A stretch of DNA of 64,000 bases. Source: Paracyclopina nana. Its lineage: Eukaryota; Arthropoda; Copepoda; Cyclopoida; Cyclopettidae. This document shows, piece by piece, positions 24,111 through 34,689 of the stretch. Under the pieces are notes generated by a model. That model did no database searches and was not told where the DNA came from. It saw only the letters and a list, made by a program, of their open reading frames with translations. The stretch is taken from contig JAGUCH010000002.1 in assembly GCA_019096065.1 (NCBI GenBank), positions 10,552,501 to 10,616,500 on the forward strand, written 5' to 3'. The position numbers and the translations under genes are program-made. The stretch's first letter is position 1. Every line of letters begins with the position of its first letter.

Positions 24111-26469
24111 GAGTGTACGCTGTTCCGCGTATTGGATTGCTACTTGCATGAAATTCCTCCTTGTTGTGGTACTCGCCACTGAGGGTTGGGTCTCGCTCAG
24201 ATTTCTCTGATGACCCTCAATCTGATCATTTGGGTAGACTGTTGGTGGAGGCTGACTTGTTTGCTCGCTTTGGCGTTGCAGATGCCTCATAGTTTCCTCA
24301 GGCCCCGCGCCAGGATCCAGTCTTTGCCTGTTAGAAACACTGTGCACACTCAAGGCGCTGTCAATCTCCCCAACCCTTGCTCGGGGTAGCTCGTTGATCC
24401 ATTGCCTTGTGGCGGGAAACATGGATTGAGCATGGTCCAATTGGAAGATTTCCATGGTGTCTCTCCTAAGGAGCCTTACGCCTTGATTTCCTCCTTTGAA
24501 TTCGACTATGTAATTGCCGGTCAAATTGCCTTCTTCATCCCAATCCTGTGGCAAAGGCGTGCCTATGGTATAATCGCCCATTTCTTGCTGCTAGCTCGTG
24601 ATGAGCGCAACTGTCATTCCATAGTACGTAGCGGCATTGTTGTCGGATGAAGAGCCCATTGGTGGAGCGTTCAGTCGCTGTCCGCTGATTGGCTGCCCGG
24701 ATGCATTGGCATTGTTGTCGGCAGCTCGCGGCGCGATCCCCGGTTGAGCTACTTAAGGTTGTTTGCTAGCCCGTTCTCGGCTCGCTTGTTGCCTAGCAGC
24801 AAATTCATTTCTGAACTTGATCAAGTCCTCCACGGAGAACAAAAGCTTTTGAACGCCATTGTAGCAGGTGGAGAAGGAAGTTCGCAGCTGCGCCAAGGGT
24901 TCCAGCCTAGCTATTGTGACTGTCCTGTCATAGGATTGCCGAAGACTGTTAAGTTCTTTCAGGTAGTTCATCAAGGTTTCTTTTGCAGAGGTCAGTTGTT
25001 CGTGCGTGGCTCTCTGCTGACCTTCCAAAAATGCCTTTCTTTGTTGGGTTACATATGGCAGAACGTCATTGAACTTCCTCTGGAGCCTCTCGGTGATGGC
25101 CAAAGCCTCGCTTTGAGCGTTGCGCATTCCTTCCAGTCCAGACTGAGTCAGCTTAGCTGCGTTGGGCCGAGACTTTGTTCCCCTCGGGGTGTACTCCCCA
25201 CCACCGCTAGTGGTAGCGGCTCTGTACCTGCCTAGGGGGGCCTTATCCTTGGAGTGCTTGATAAATTGGCCATCCTGGCTGCGATTGCTCTAAAATTGGG
25301 CTGAGCCAGCATCACTTCTATCTCGGCTTCTTTTTCTCCTAGGAGGCTGCAGAATTGAGTCAGACATCACATAAGGCCCCGAGGCCGCACCCCCAGCATT
25401 AGGTGCCTCGGCTCCCCCCGTAGCGGTGTTCAGCAGGCTTTCGCTCTCAGTTGTGGCGGGAGGGGCTACGGCGATCATCGCCATGGTCCTTGGATCCTGC
25501 GGCTGCTGTACAAAACCAGAGCTCGATTGAGCTGGCGGTTGATACATTTGTGGGTTCATCGGGTTCATGAACATAGGATTGAACATGGGGTAGGCCTGAG
25601 CTCCTGGGCCGGGCATCATGTAATTCCCGTAGAAACCTGGATACTGCATGAATGGATATTGCCCGGGCGGCGGCATTGGTTGCTGGGCTTGCCCAGGTTG
25701 ATATGCAGCTCCTTGTGCTTGCAAGGTGGCGGCGAAGCCTGCGCCCATTTGCATTTCTGCACTAGTTGTAGGGGCTGCAAGAGAGACAGCAGCCGAGCTG
25801 ACGTTCTGCATGGTCGACGTGACCGGGATGCCACCCAGGGGTGCAGAGGCGGTCGTAGGCACGTTAGCAGGGCTAGAACTAGAAGGTCCAGCTTGAGGAG
25901 ACTCGTTGGGGTTTCCCCCCTGCGGATTGCCCCCAAGGCTGGATAAGATGCTTCGAGCAGCCTTAGAATTCTCGGGAGTGCGTTGCATTTCGAATTCTAC
26001 ACTTTCAAATCCGTGAAAAGGAGAAGTCTCAGAGATGGCGTACAAAGGATCCTCTGGTGTTTCCACCACGTGGTTGCCAGAGCTATACAAAGGATCTAAT
26101 GACAGAGATGCGGGCACGGCAGGTATGAGATCTTCCAAAGGATCTGGGCCGTGTATTATAGAGCGGCGGAACTCTTCAATTTCGTTGATCCACTGATAGG
26201 AATCAGTAGAGTCTCCAATTTGACCTCACGGAGCGTCGAGAAGAATCTCTCGAGGCGGCGGGTGATCTGGATGAAGATGAAGAGCTGAAGCGGACTATTT
26301 CTAATCCAGCAGCTCTCCTTAGCCTTTGTACGTTGGTTCTAGCTTGAGTAAAGGGAGATAGCTCCAAATTAGGGAAGCCAGCGCCTTGTTCTGGAGCTTG
26401 ACCTCGAACTCGCCTGCTATACCTCGCGGGGACAGGAGTGGACTCAGAGAACCCGTTAGGGTTGGTCAT
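24111..26469 (-). pseudogene. gag: BEL/Pao gag region, 5' part
   Basis: The stretch between the primer site and the CACTA insert is coding-like on the minus strand. It starts with an ATG at 26,469 (MTNPNGFSESTPVPARYSR), followed by a Ser/Arg-rich part. Then come a Pro/Met/Gln-rich low-complexity part (QQPMPPPGQYPFMQYPGFY) and a helical part rich in Glu and Gln. The composition is like the N-terminal half of BEL/Pao gag proteins, but individual domains are not recognisable. The copy is broken in a few places. Confidence 0.6.
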
Positions 26470-26498
26470 CGACTCTTTACAGGATCAGGGGCTCGAAT

Positions 26499-26516
26499 GC
26501 CCCACGTTGGGCGCCA
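26499..26516 (-). promoter_or_regulatory. BEL/Pao primer-binding site, tRNA-Lys(CTT)
   Basis: In element sense TGGCGCCCAACGTGGGGC lies two bases inside the 5' LTR. It is the exact complement of the 3' end of tRNA-Lys(CTT) as I recall it, including the CCA tail. This fixes which LTR is 5' and the minus orientation of the element. Confidence 0.75.
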
Positions 26517-26518
26517 CT

Positions 26519-27125
26519 TGTTGAAGTCCTCTATGCCCGGTGATGGCCTCGGCGTCCTCGAGGAGAACTATGACAGCCAAAGAGGAACCTTCAAGAGAGA
26601 AAGGCCGCTTCCACAGCGAATCCTCCACAACTCCACGATGGTTGGTCTGCCAAGGGAGTTCAAAGGGTCCTGGTCCAATCCTCAATGCTCCAGGATGAGA
26701 GCAAGAGTATGCAATGTGTCCCAAGTAAAACCTCTGCTTCTTTGAGTGTGAGAGACCAATAAAGACAATAGAACAAGGTGCTTGTCCTCTAAAAGCTAGA
26801 TCATGAAAATAAACATGCATAAGCTAGATTTCTCCAGCTAGAGACTAAAAACCTGACTACAATGACTTCCTACCTGGACAGCTTTAGCAGTCCTTTAAAT
26901 GAGCCCTTCTGACTCTATAAAGACAAACTTAGACAAACTTGACAATATAACTTGACTAGACTACATAAAATAACTAAGACTAAAAATTGCACAAAAAAAT
27001 GACTTCTTATTCAGATCAACATAATTCTCACACTGCACATAAATCAAATTGGCGCTGAGAATGCGAGGCTTCTGCGATGACGGAGGCGCAGCTGCGCTGA
27101 GGCGCTGCCGTTGCGGCCCGTAACA
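26519..27125 (-). repeat. BEL/Pao 5' LTR
   Basis: This is the partner of the LTR at 7,413-8,022, with identical TG...CA ends. It should hold the promoter of the element. In element sense no obvious TATA box was assigned. Confidence 0.93.
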
Positions 27126-27876
27126 TCATGCTCTTTTAGGCTTTTGGCCTTTGAAGCAAGCAGGCTGAATCAGTCATCCAGAAGTCCATGCTCAAAGCAA
27201 ATACCCTTAAGCTGACAGTTCAAGGAAGTGTTACAAGGGAGAGGGAAGCCCATGCTTCTAAGAGTATCATAGCCTGAAAGAGAGAAGGAGCCATTAGAAT
27301 AAACCTTACAGTTTATAACTAATTGAGAACAATTCAAGCTTTGTCGCTTTAAGACTTGTGAATAGAGCTATTAAGAAATTTTGCAAATAAGCTTCATAAA
27401 GGTTAAATCACTTAATGTAATGTCTTATTTTTAATGGTACACCTTAAAATTGTATTAGAATAACCCAACTCAAAGAATAAGACTGGTCTATAGTTAATTT
27501 ATTTTTTTATGGCCTCAGGGGCAGTATTAGAAGCCATTTTTTAAGAAATGGGCCATGTTGAGGCCATCATTGATTCATTTGTCAAAGAAAAGAGGGCTCT
27601 TTCCTAAGTCTTGTCAGACCATTGTTTGGGGCGTGTCACCTTTTCCTTGAGAACCTGGATTTGGTCTTGATTGAAAATCTTTGCAAGAGCCTTTTCAAAT
27701 CTTGAGTTTTCAATCTTGGCCTCTTCCAAGTCATTGCGAAGAGAAGCAATGAGGCTCTGCAGTGCACTAATAACTTCCTGAACTGAAGGAAGAGGTGGAG
27801 TAAACTCAGCTTCTTCTGGCTGTGCATAAGGCAATGCACCCAATGATTCCTTGGTGGCATAAGGATAAAGAGCCAA
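27126..27876 (-). pseudogene. P-element/THAP9-type transposase, 5' part
   Basis: Two blocks on the minus strand precede the part left of the BEL insertion. Block 27876-27604 has a coiled-coil-like stretch (SLIASLRNDLEEAKIENSRF) and then IFNQDQIQVLKEK and QWSDK, matching the coiled coil and the LxxxQxxxL/QWS junction of THAP9-like proteins. Block 27290-27126 has YDTLRSMGFPLPC, matching the family's LRxxGxPLPS helix, followed by HGLLDD. One stop codon lies after HGLLDD, and the ~300 bp between blocks is either an intron or decayed. No THAP zinc finger is seen; the sequence to the right is satellite DNA, so the N-terminus is missing or was replaced. Confidence 0.7.
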
Positions 27877-28345
27877 GTTACTTCTTGGCGGGGGTTTGAA
27901 ATTGCACTTGAAGTTTTGCTTCGCTACATAGGAGAGCAGAAATGGCTCTTACTTGGCAAGCCACTGCAGTAACTTTTCTTGCAAAGGCCAAAAAGGCGAG
28001 TTGGGCCAGAAAGGTCATGCTTCCAGCTAACTTTTGCAGTGACCACTTTGAAAAAAGTTACTTCTTGGCGCGGGTTTGAAATTGCACTTGAAGTTTTGCT
28101 TTGCTACATAGGAGAGCAGAAATGGCTCTTTCTTGGCCAGCCACTGCAGTAACTTTTCTTGCAAAGGCCAAAAAGGCGAGTTGTGCCAGAAAGGTCATGC
28201 TACTAGCTAACTTTTGCAGTAACCACTTTGAAAAAAGTTACTTCTTGGCGTGGGTTTGAAATTACACTTGAAGTTTTGCTTCGATATATAGAAGAGTAAC
28301 ATAGGCTCCTTCTTGGCCAGCCATTGCAGTAACTTTTCTTGCAAA
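27875..28345. repeat. 177 bp satellite array, left part
   Basis: Two full units and part of a third are arranged head to tail at a spacing of about 180 bp. Each unit starts GTTACTTCTTGGCG and contains GGGTTTGAAATTGCACTTG, GCAGAAATGGCTC, AAAGGCCAAAAAGGCGAG and GCTAACTTTTGCAG. Units agree in most positions. The array stops within a unit, where a 4.4 kb insertion begins, and resumes at 32,721. Confidence 0.85.
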
Positions 28346-30627
28346 CATTAATTAACAATCATTAACGGCAAGCAAGCCTCCGTCATGATGGCATTACACT
28401 GCTCCACTATCACTTTGGCCTCGTCCTCGTCTTCTGCTCCCGTGACCAAATCATCCATGTAGGTATCCTGGATCAGTGCTTGAGCTCCTTTTGGGTGTGA
28501 GTCCACAAATTCTTTGGCATGCTCTCTTACTCCAAAAAGCGCCATACATGGCGAGGCCGCCGCACTGAACATCAACAAAATGGATTCATAGCCATTGGCC
28601 GTCCCAGCAGAATCTGAAGTACTCCCTATCTTGAGGTTTTAATTGAAATTGGAGGTACATCTTTTTTTAACGTCTGCTCCCACTACCGTGATTTGGGACC
28701 CTTGTTCCGTCAACAGAGCAATTCTTAGGTCGTCTAGCTGGGTCATGTGATATCCCAAGGCCACTACGTTCTTTTTTTCTGCTTTCATAAGCTTGGCTGC
28801 GGCCGTAGAGGACAAAGTGTTGGCGTAGTCTTGTCCTGCGACATTGAGTTAGGTGACAATGACTCCTCCATTATCCGACAAGTCCTTCAATCCATTGGCT
28901 CGGTAGGAAGAATCTTTGGTAGCGTTTCTTCTAGTTCTACGTATTGATGAGCTTCATCTCTCACCTTCAGATACACAGCTTCTGGAGCGGCTGCTTCTCA
29001 TCGACTCATTAAAATATTCTCTGCTGCTTCTTTGGATTTTCTCCCAATGCTTGGAGGATGGCGATCAGACCCAGAGGACAGCTGGATGCCAGCTGCGCTT
29101 CCTGGTCTGCGAGGTTCCCAGTCATCGTCCATTTCTGTCAAGCTGTTGCCAGTGGTTTTTCCCAGCCCTGGGAAATTGATGGACTGTACTTCCGCAGCAT
29201 TTGGGGAAAGGTAAAGCAATTCGTCTATTGGTCCTAGCACATTGCCGCTTGACAATGCGAGTGGTCATCGTCGCAACATGGGATTGATTTGATTTGGAGT
29301 GAGTTGAGATATCACTGTTGCCCTCTTTCCCTGATGACAAAAGTCTTTGCATAAAATCCTTGACTATACCTTGTTTCAAGGCGTCTATGTTGAAATGGCA
29401 GGGGGTTTAAGGGAGGCGTGGGTGGAGTCACAGTGACTCCTGGACTGATTTCTCGATTGCAGGTGATAGCTTCTAAGTTTTCTTCCAGTTCTTGTTCAAA
29501 GTCAACAGTCGACTTTGCTGCCAACTTTTTTGACTGCCTCTTTGCCTTTCGCTTCGAGAATAACAGTTCCCTTTTCCCTTTTGTCAGCTTGTCTTGCAGT
29601 TGCTCCACGGTAACCTGATTGTGATCAGCCACAAGTTTGACTATTTCTTCTTCCGAAGCTGGGGGGAACTTGAGCAGTCTGTGACTTACTCGAATTGGCG
29701 CGCTATTACTACTTTCGGTTGTTTTCTTCTTTGCTCTTGGCATTAGCTTGTCTTGACAGATCTCCGATTCTTCTAACTCCCAGGTCGCGGCACCAGTTGT
29801 TGTTATTTTAGGCTGTGGTAGTCTTCGAGCTACCTGGATTTCTCTTAGTGGAGAAGTTTGATCTACGTCCACAGTCACGGTGACAGTGTCTGCTGCTGCC
29901 GCAGGCACTTCGACTCGTTGAGCCTCCTCCAAAGTGGCACAATGGTTTGTGGTGGCACATTTCAAACAATGGTGAGGGAAAGCAGCCCTGTGATCGAATA
30001 ATTCGTCAATAGCTTGGTTAAGTGAGAGTACAGAAAGGTCAGGGCAAGAAGATATTTCTATCAGATCAGCCACAAGCGCCGGTGTGCAGCTCGCCAAGTC
30101 AACTGGCCGATTCATGACGGGAGTTGCCATTTTGGTTGGGCACCTCCATGTACTCCTTGTTTCCAAATGGTCTGACGTCTTTTTCAGATCTCGCCGTAAG
30201 AAAAAGGATGTATCTCATTGCGTCGGCTCGATTGGGATAGTGGAGACTTTCCATGATGGCCACTGCTTCTCGAGTTACAAATATCAGGGGCATGACAGCC
30301 TCATATAATATATAAAGTACAGCCATTTTGTCCCATTCGTTCCTCGGCTTAGAGTAGTCGATGTGGGAGATCTTTAGCAGGATTCGTCCTTGGTGTTCTT
30401 GGAAGAGTTCATCTCCCAGTATTTCTTGCAGAATTTTTGCCCCCTTCTTATTGTTCCTCCGTTCTGGACAAACTGGCTCAAAGATTTGGGGCAGCTCCAA
30501 CTGCGTGGCCACGAACAGCGATCCTGTCTTCACATTTAAAATGTCTTCTCTTGGCTGAGGGTACGCAAAAGAGGCCCGATTTGTGGCTTCGCAAAGCCCT
30601 GCCGCTTGAACGCCAATGGCAGCCAGA
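28346..30627 (-). mobile_element. Degraded BEL/Pao element, second copy
   Basis: On the minus strand there is a reverse transcriptase piece (GADVKKMYLQFQLKPQDRE, then DTYMDD) followed upstream by a gag-like part. The gag-like part includes MATPVMNRPVDLASCTPAL, a C-x2-C...H group (HHCLKCATTNHCATLEE) and FVATQLELPQIFEPVCPE. No LTRs were found. It is a truncated, broken fossil with several interruptions. It is clearly different from the BEL element at 7,413-27,125 in sequence, so it belongs to another lineage. Its gag-like part is duplicated in inverted orientation at 31,435-32,350. Confidence 0.7.
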
Positions 30628-31434
30628 CATCATCGTTGCCTGGCAATACTGAACTGGTATTTCCTGACTGTGCTATCTTCCAGAAGCTTGGTGATGATTG
30701 GTGGGATGGACACTCCTCTGATTGGCTCCCCCAGGCCTCCCGAGTTAATGGCCAATGCCACTCCAGCAAGGTTGACGATCATGCATCTTAACTTAACAAC
30801 AAATGATCAAGCCGTTAATCAACCATTCAAAAAAATCAACTTCAAAAATGAAATTAACAAGCCCTGATGCAAGATTTTTTTGAAAGAATTTTGATGGACT
30901 GCATTGCAGTTAAAAAAATTCAATTAAGTTGGCCAAAATTAATGAAGTGGCAAATGCAGTCCTGCACCAGGACTGCATTTTGATTGCAAACCAACTTAAC
31001 TACATTGCCTTAAAAGCAGCCGAAATGCAATGGGGTTGCAAGTCATCCCGTGGCCGCGAAAAACTTAGTGGGGGACTCATAGCGACGTCCTTCAATCTAC
31101 ATCTGCTGCTGCAGACGATGACTGACCTCCTTGGCATCAAATTGGTGACGCCTACGCGATGGCAGCTTCAACAGTTTATGATAATTTCCAGGTCCATCTT
31201 GTAACTTGGTGTCGTTCGTGAACACAAGCCTGCGGTTTGGAGAGACAGAGTCATTAAAATCGCACATTATAGTGTCAGTGTCTGTTTTTTGTCGTTTGGA
31301 TGAACTCGACGTTTCTTCACAATGGTCAATGTAATTATACCTCTTAACCAAGCGGCTGCCGCTCGATTCCATTGGAGGAGTCGCCATGACAATCACATGA
31401 GACTGCCTCGCACGATTATCCGTTTCAAGATGGC
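30628..31434. other. Spacer of the large inverted duplication
   Basis: This central segment joins the two arms. Positions 30,790-31,075 are AT-rich with repeated TGCAGTCC and AACTTAA words and end AAAACTTAGTGGGG, like the right end of the CACTA element at 24,107, so this is probably a remnant CACTA end. On the minus strand 31,390-31,100 is open (MATPPMESSGSRLVKRYNY) and may be another gag-like remnant. Confidence 0.5.
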
Positions 31435-32350
31435 TTCCAATGCCATTGGCGTTCAAGCGGCAGGGCTTTGCAAAGCCACAAATCGGGCCTCTTTTGCGTA
31501 CCCTCAGCCAAGAGAAGACATGTTCGTGGCCACGCAGTTGGAGCTGCCCCAAATCTTTGAGCCAGTTCGTCCAGAACAGAGGAACAATAAGAAGGGGGCA
31601 AAAATTCTGCAAGAAATACTGGGAGATGAACTCTTCCAAGAACACCAAGGACGAATCCTGCTAAAGATCTCCCACATCGACTACTCTTAGCCGAGGAACG
31701 AATGGGACAAAATGGCTGTACTTTATATATTCTATGAGGCTGTCATGCCCCTGATATTTGTAACTTGAGAAGCAGTGGCCATCATGGAAAGTCTCCACTA
31801 TCCCGATCGAGCCGACGCAATGAGATACATCCTTTTTCTCCTGGATCAGGTGCAAAACGTGCCTCACGGAATTGCATCAATTCCGGCGAGATCTGAAAAA
31901 GACGCCAGACCATTTGGAAACAAGGAGTACATGGAGGTGCCCAACGTCAAACCCGGCCCTGCATTCATGTATTTCACCTCGAACTCCTTGACTGTCAATC
32001 ACGATGAAGAACTCCTAAAGAAAATGGCAACTCCCGTCATGAATCAGCCAGTTGACTTGGCGAGCTGCACACCGGCGCTTGTGGCTGATCTGATAGAAAT
32101 ATCTGCTTGCCCTGACCTTTCTGTGCTCTCACTTAACCAAGCTATCGACGAATTATTCGATCACAGGGCTGCTTTCCATCACCGTTGTTTGAAATGCGCC
32201 ACCACAAACCATTGTGCCACTTTGGAGGAGGCTCAACGAGTCGAAGTGCCTGCGGCAGCAGCAGACACTGTCACCATGACTGTGGACGTAGATCAAACTT
32301 CTCCACTAAGAGAAATCCAGGTAGCTCGAAGACTACCACAGCCTAAAATA
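31435..32350 (+). repeat. Inverted arm with gag-like sequence
   Basis: This arm mirrors 29,812-30,627: both encode ELPQIFEPV, HIDYS, EAVAIMESLHYP and PVDLASCTPALVADLIEI, here on the plus strand and there on the minus strand. It has about 100 bp in the middle that the other arm lacks (QVQNVPHGIASIP and the KPGPAFMYFTSNSLTV part). Broken gag-like fossil. Confidence 0.75.
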
Positions 32351-32720
32351 AGTTGCCGAAAGTAAAAAGTCAGATGTGTGTACCCCCCTTGCGGCAGTAC
32401 TCAACACATTCTGGCTGTCTGCCCAATGATGGCTCAACGGTGTGCTCAATGCAAGTTTTATGGGCATCATGCCAGCCATCATTTGTCTGTGCCTTTTCTG
32501 CGGCTGATAGAAGACTACTTTGCCTGTGCGCCATTTCACACAATGGCTATTACTCTCACACAAAATATCGCCTGGAAAAAACGCGTCGCCGAAGACGGCA
32601 ATTTGGAAGTAGCCATTGAGGTCGCCAACCAGAATGAACAACCGTGAAAGGTTGCGAGAATCTAATTGAGTATTGTACTGAATGTAAGCTGAAATGCGGA
32701 AAATATAAATAATCATCTTT

Positions 32721-33225
32721 CAGTAACTTTTCTTGCAAAGGCCAAAAAGGCCAGTTGTGCCAGAAAGGTCATGCTACTAGCTAACTTTTGCAGTAACCAC
32801 TTTGAAAAAAGTTACTTCTTGGTGCGGGTTTGAAATTGCACTTGAAGTTTTGCTTTGCTACATAGGAGAGCAGAAATGGCTCTTTCTTGGCTAGCTACTG
32901 CAGTAACTTTTTTTGCAAAGGCCAAAAAGGCCAGTTGTGCCAGAAAGGTCATGCTACTAGCTAACTTTTGCAGTAACCACTTTGAAAAAGTTACTTCTTG
33001 GTGCGGGTTTGAAATTGCACTTGAAGTTTTGCTTTGTTATCTACATAGGAGAGCAGAAATGGCTCTTTCTTGGCCAGCCACTGCAATAACTTTTCTTGCA
33101 AAGGCCAAAAAGGCGAGTTGGGCCAGAAAGGTCATGCTTCCAGCTAACTTTTGCAATAACCACATTGAAAAAAGTTACTTCTTGGTGCGGGTTTGAAATT
33201 GCACTTGAAGTTTTGCTTCATTTTA
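32721..33225. repeat. 177 bp satellite array, right part
   Basis: This continues the array from 27,875-28,345 with about two and a half units. The units here carry GGTGCGGGTTTG where the left ones have GGCGCGGG. The array begins with a 19 bp word that also ends the left part. Confidence 0.85.
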
Positions 33226-34282
33226 AGTTCATGCTTGCTAGCACCTGACATTTGCAGTTGAAGTTACACTTTGTAATATAGTATTGTCAAAATGGCTTTA
33301 TTCAAGGCCAGTTGTGCCAGTTAGCTTGAGCTTGCTACTAATAGTCCCCGTCGTCCAGGGTAAATAGCGCCCCCTATTGTGAAAATAGAGCTAGTATCAA
33401 CGCAGCGGCGTAGCAAAGGAAAATCACGTTTTTTTAGTTTTTCTTGAGACCTATGCAGAATTTTGGAAAATGATAAAAGTAAATTCGTTAGTATTTTTCT
33501 CAACAACAATTTTGGTGAAAAAATATCTGTTTATGCATGGCATATTCACCCAAAAACTCAATATCCATTGGAACTATGCTTGTGGCAAAAAGAAAATTCT
33601 GTGAAAACAGGAACATTTTGCAAATGTCTTCAAATGGCAGCTCATGTTTTGGTTTTAGGCCGCAATATCATCAGTTTTCATATGAAAGCAATAGGAAACG
33701 GTGCTGCATTCACAGGCCTATGATCAGCGGAGGAATTTTAATTTTCTGAAACGCTGGAAATGAACTCCCTCTATATTTTCTTATGCTCAAATGCAAGGCT
33801 TATTGGAGTGCTTTAACTGCTTTATAGCTTGCTTATTTTTGTTGTTTTTTGCTTGGTGCGGCTCGGTGGGTTTTCGATGCGGGTCAGTGCGGCTCGGTGC
33901 GGGTCGGTGCTGGTTGGTGCAGGTCGGTGCGGGTCGGTGCGGGTCGGTGCGGGTCGGCGCAGCTTTTTCTTGGAATGGATTAAACTCAGATTGATTGTTT
34001 TTAGCTTACAGCCCATAGTGCGCCATAAAGACCCTTGTTCATCCATTTCAGACAAATATTTCAAAAGTTCAAGTATTTCAGGCCTTAAGACAACTCGATT
34101 TCACTAGAAATGAGGCCAAAAGTGGCCACAAAAATGAAATTCTATTTGCAATTTTTAAAAATTAAACCATTAAATTAAATTAAACGCCTGCAACACTTTT
34201 GGCCTAAATTTCCGTAGCCACACATGGATCAAAAATAGCCCCTTTGGCTATAAATAGTCACATCTGGTCACCCTTGGCCCTA
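33226..34282. other. Non-coding stretch with a G-rich minisatellite
   Basis: No gene is supported. Positions about 33,855-33,962 hold a 10 bp minisatellite (GGTGCGGGTC and variants such as GGTGCGGCTC), about ten units. The rest is AT-rich without a recognisable feature. Confidence 0.7.
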
Positions 34283-34284
34283 TA

Positions 34285-34664
34285 AGCCAAAGGCGTAAAG
34301 TCGCTAGATTCCATGCGCCATCTAGCCCGGCAACTTTGCCCAGTACATTTGACATGGCTACACTACATAGGCGACCACTAATGGGCTATTTTTTTGGCTT
34401 TTGGTGCACTAATTATAAAAACTTTATTAATATGACATAATCTATGGATAAAATGGCACCCTTTCAAGCCATAAAACCATATGCAACTCACGGAAATTTC
34501 CAAGCTTTTCATTCCTGAAACCAATTTTTTCTAACCTGGCTCCGCTGATCAGCCAATCAAATTGCCGATCATGATCACGTGACAAGTTTCGCGCGCGACA
34601 GTTTTTCCAAATATACTTGCCCTAAAAGCGCCATCTAGAGAAAAAGTTTGTCCCTCCAATGGCT
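34285..34664. mobile_element. TA-target MITE, 380 bp, copy 1
   Basis: The ends are AGCCAAAGGCG and CCAATGGCT, short inverted repeats, flanked by TA on both sides as in Tc1/mariner-type elements. No coding capacity. A copy of the same length and near-identical sequence lies inverted at 42,442-42,821. The interior contains GATCATGATCACGTGA and CGCGCGCGA, both short palindromes. Confidence 0.85.
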
Positions 34665-34689
34665 TATTAGGTAAATCTCTGGGGGGCGC

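Larger units (their letters stand above)
7413..27125 (-). mobile_element. BEL/Pao LTR retrotransposon with nested CACTA insert
   Basis: This is a retroelement of the BEL/Pao family on the minus strand, bounded by two LTRs of 610 and 607 bp and by a 4 bp target duplication, TCAT (7,409-7,412 and 27,126-27,129). Total span is 19.7 kb, but 7.7 kb of it is an inserted CACTA transposon, leaving about 12.0 kb of retroelement. The parts, in sense order, are 5' LTR, primer site, gag, protease, reverse transcriptase/RNase H, integrase, an extra 3' reading frame, polypurine tract and 3' LTR. The LTRs differ by about seven substitutions and two short indels by eye, near 1% divergence, so the insertion is young. 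The coding part is a broken copy with roughly a handful of interruptions besides the CACTA insert. It split an older P-type transposase gene. Confidence 0.9.

Noticed and set aside
7413-27125. Two solo LTRs with unrelated sequence between them
   Set aside because: The primer site, polypurine tract, 4 bp target duplication and collinear gag-pol on one strand show a single element with a nested insertion.
31097-31648. Minus-strand open frame of 183 residues
   Set aside because: Its first half is antisense to the gag-like arm. Only its last part, from about 31,390 down, could be genuine, and it is noted only as a possible remnant.
32855-33196. Coding region of 113 residues on the plus strand
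   Set aside because: It is a translation of two satellite units; the protein repeats because the DNA does.
33463-33723. Plus-strand open frame of 86 residues
   Set aside because: No similarity, no start context, no neighbour on the same strand, AT-rich codon use.
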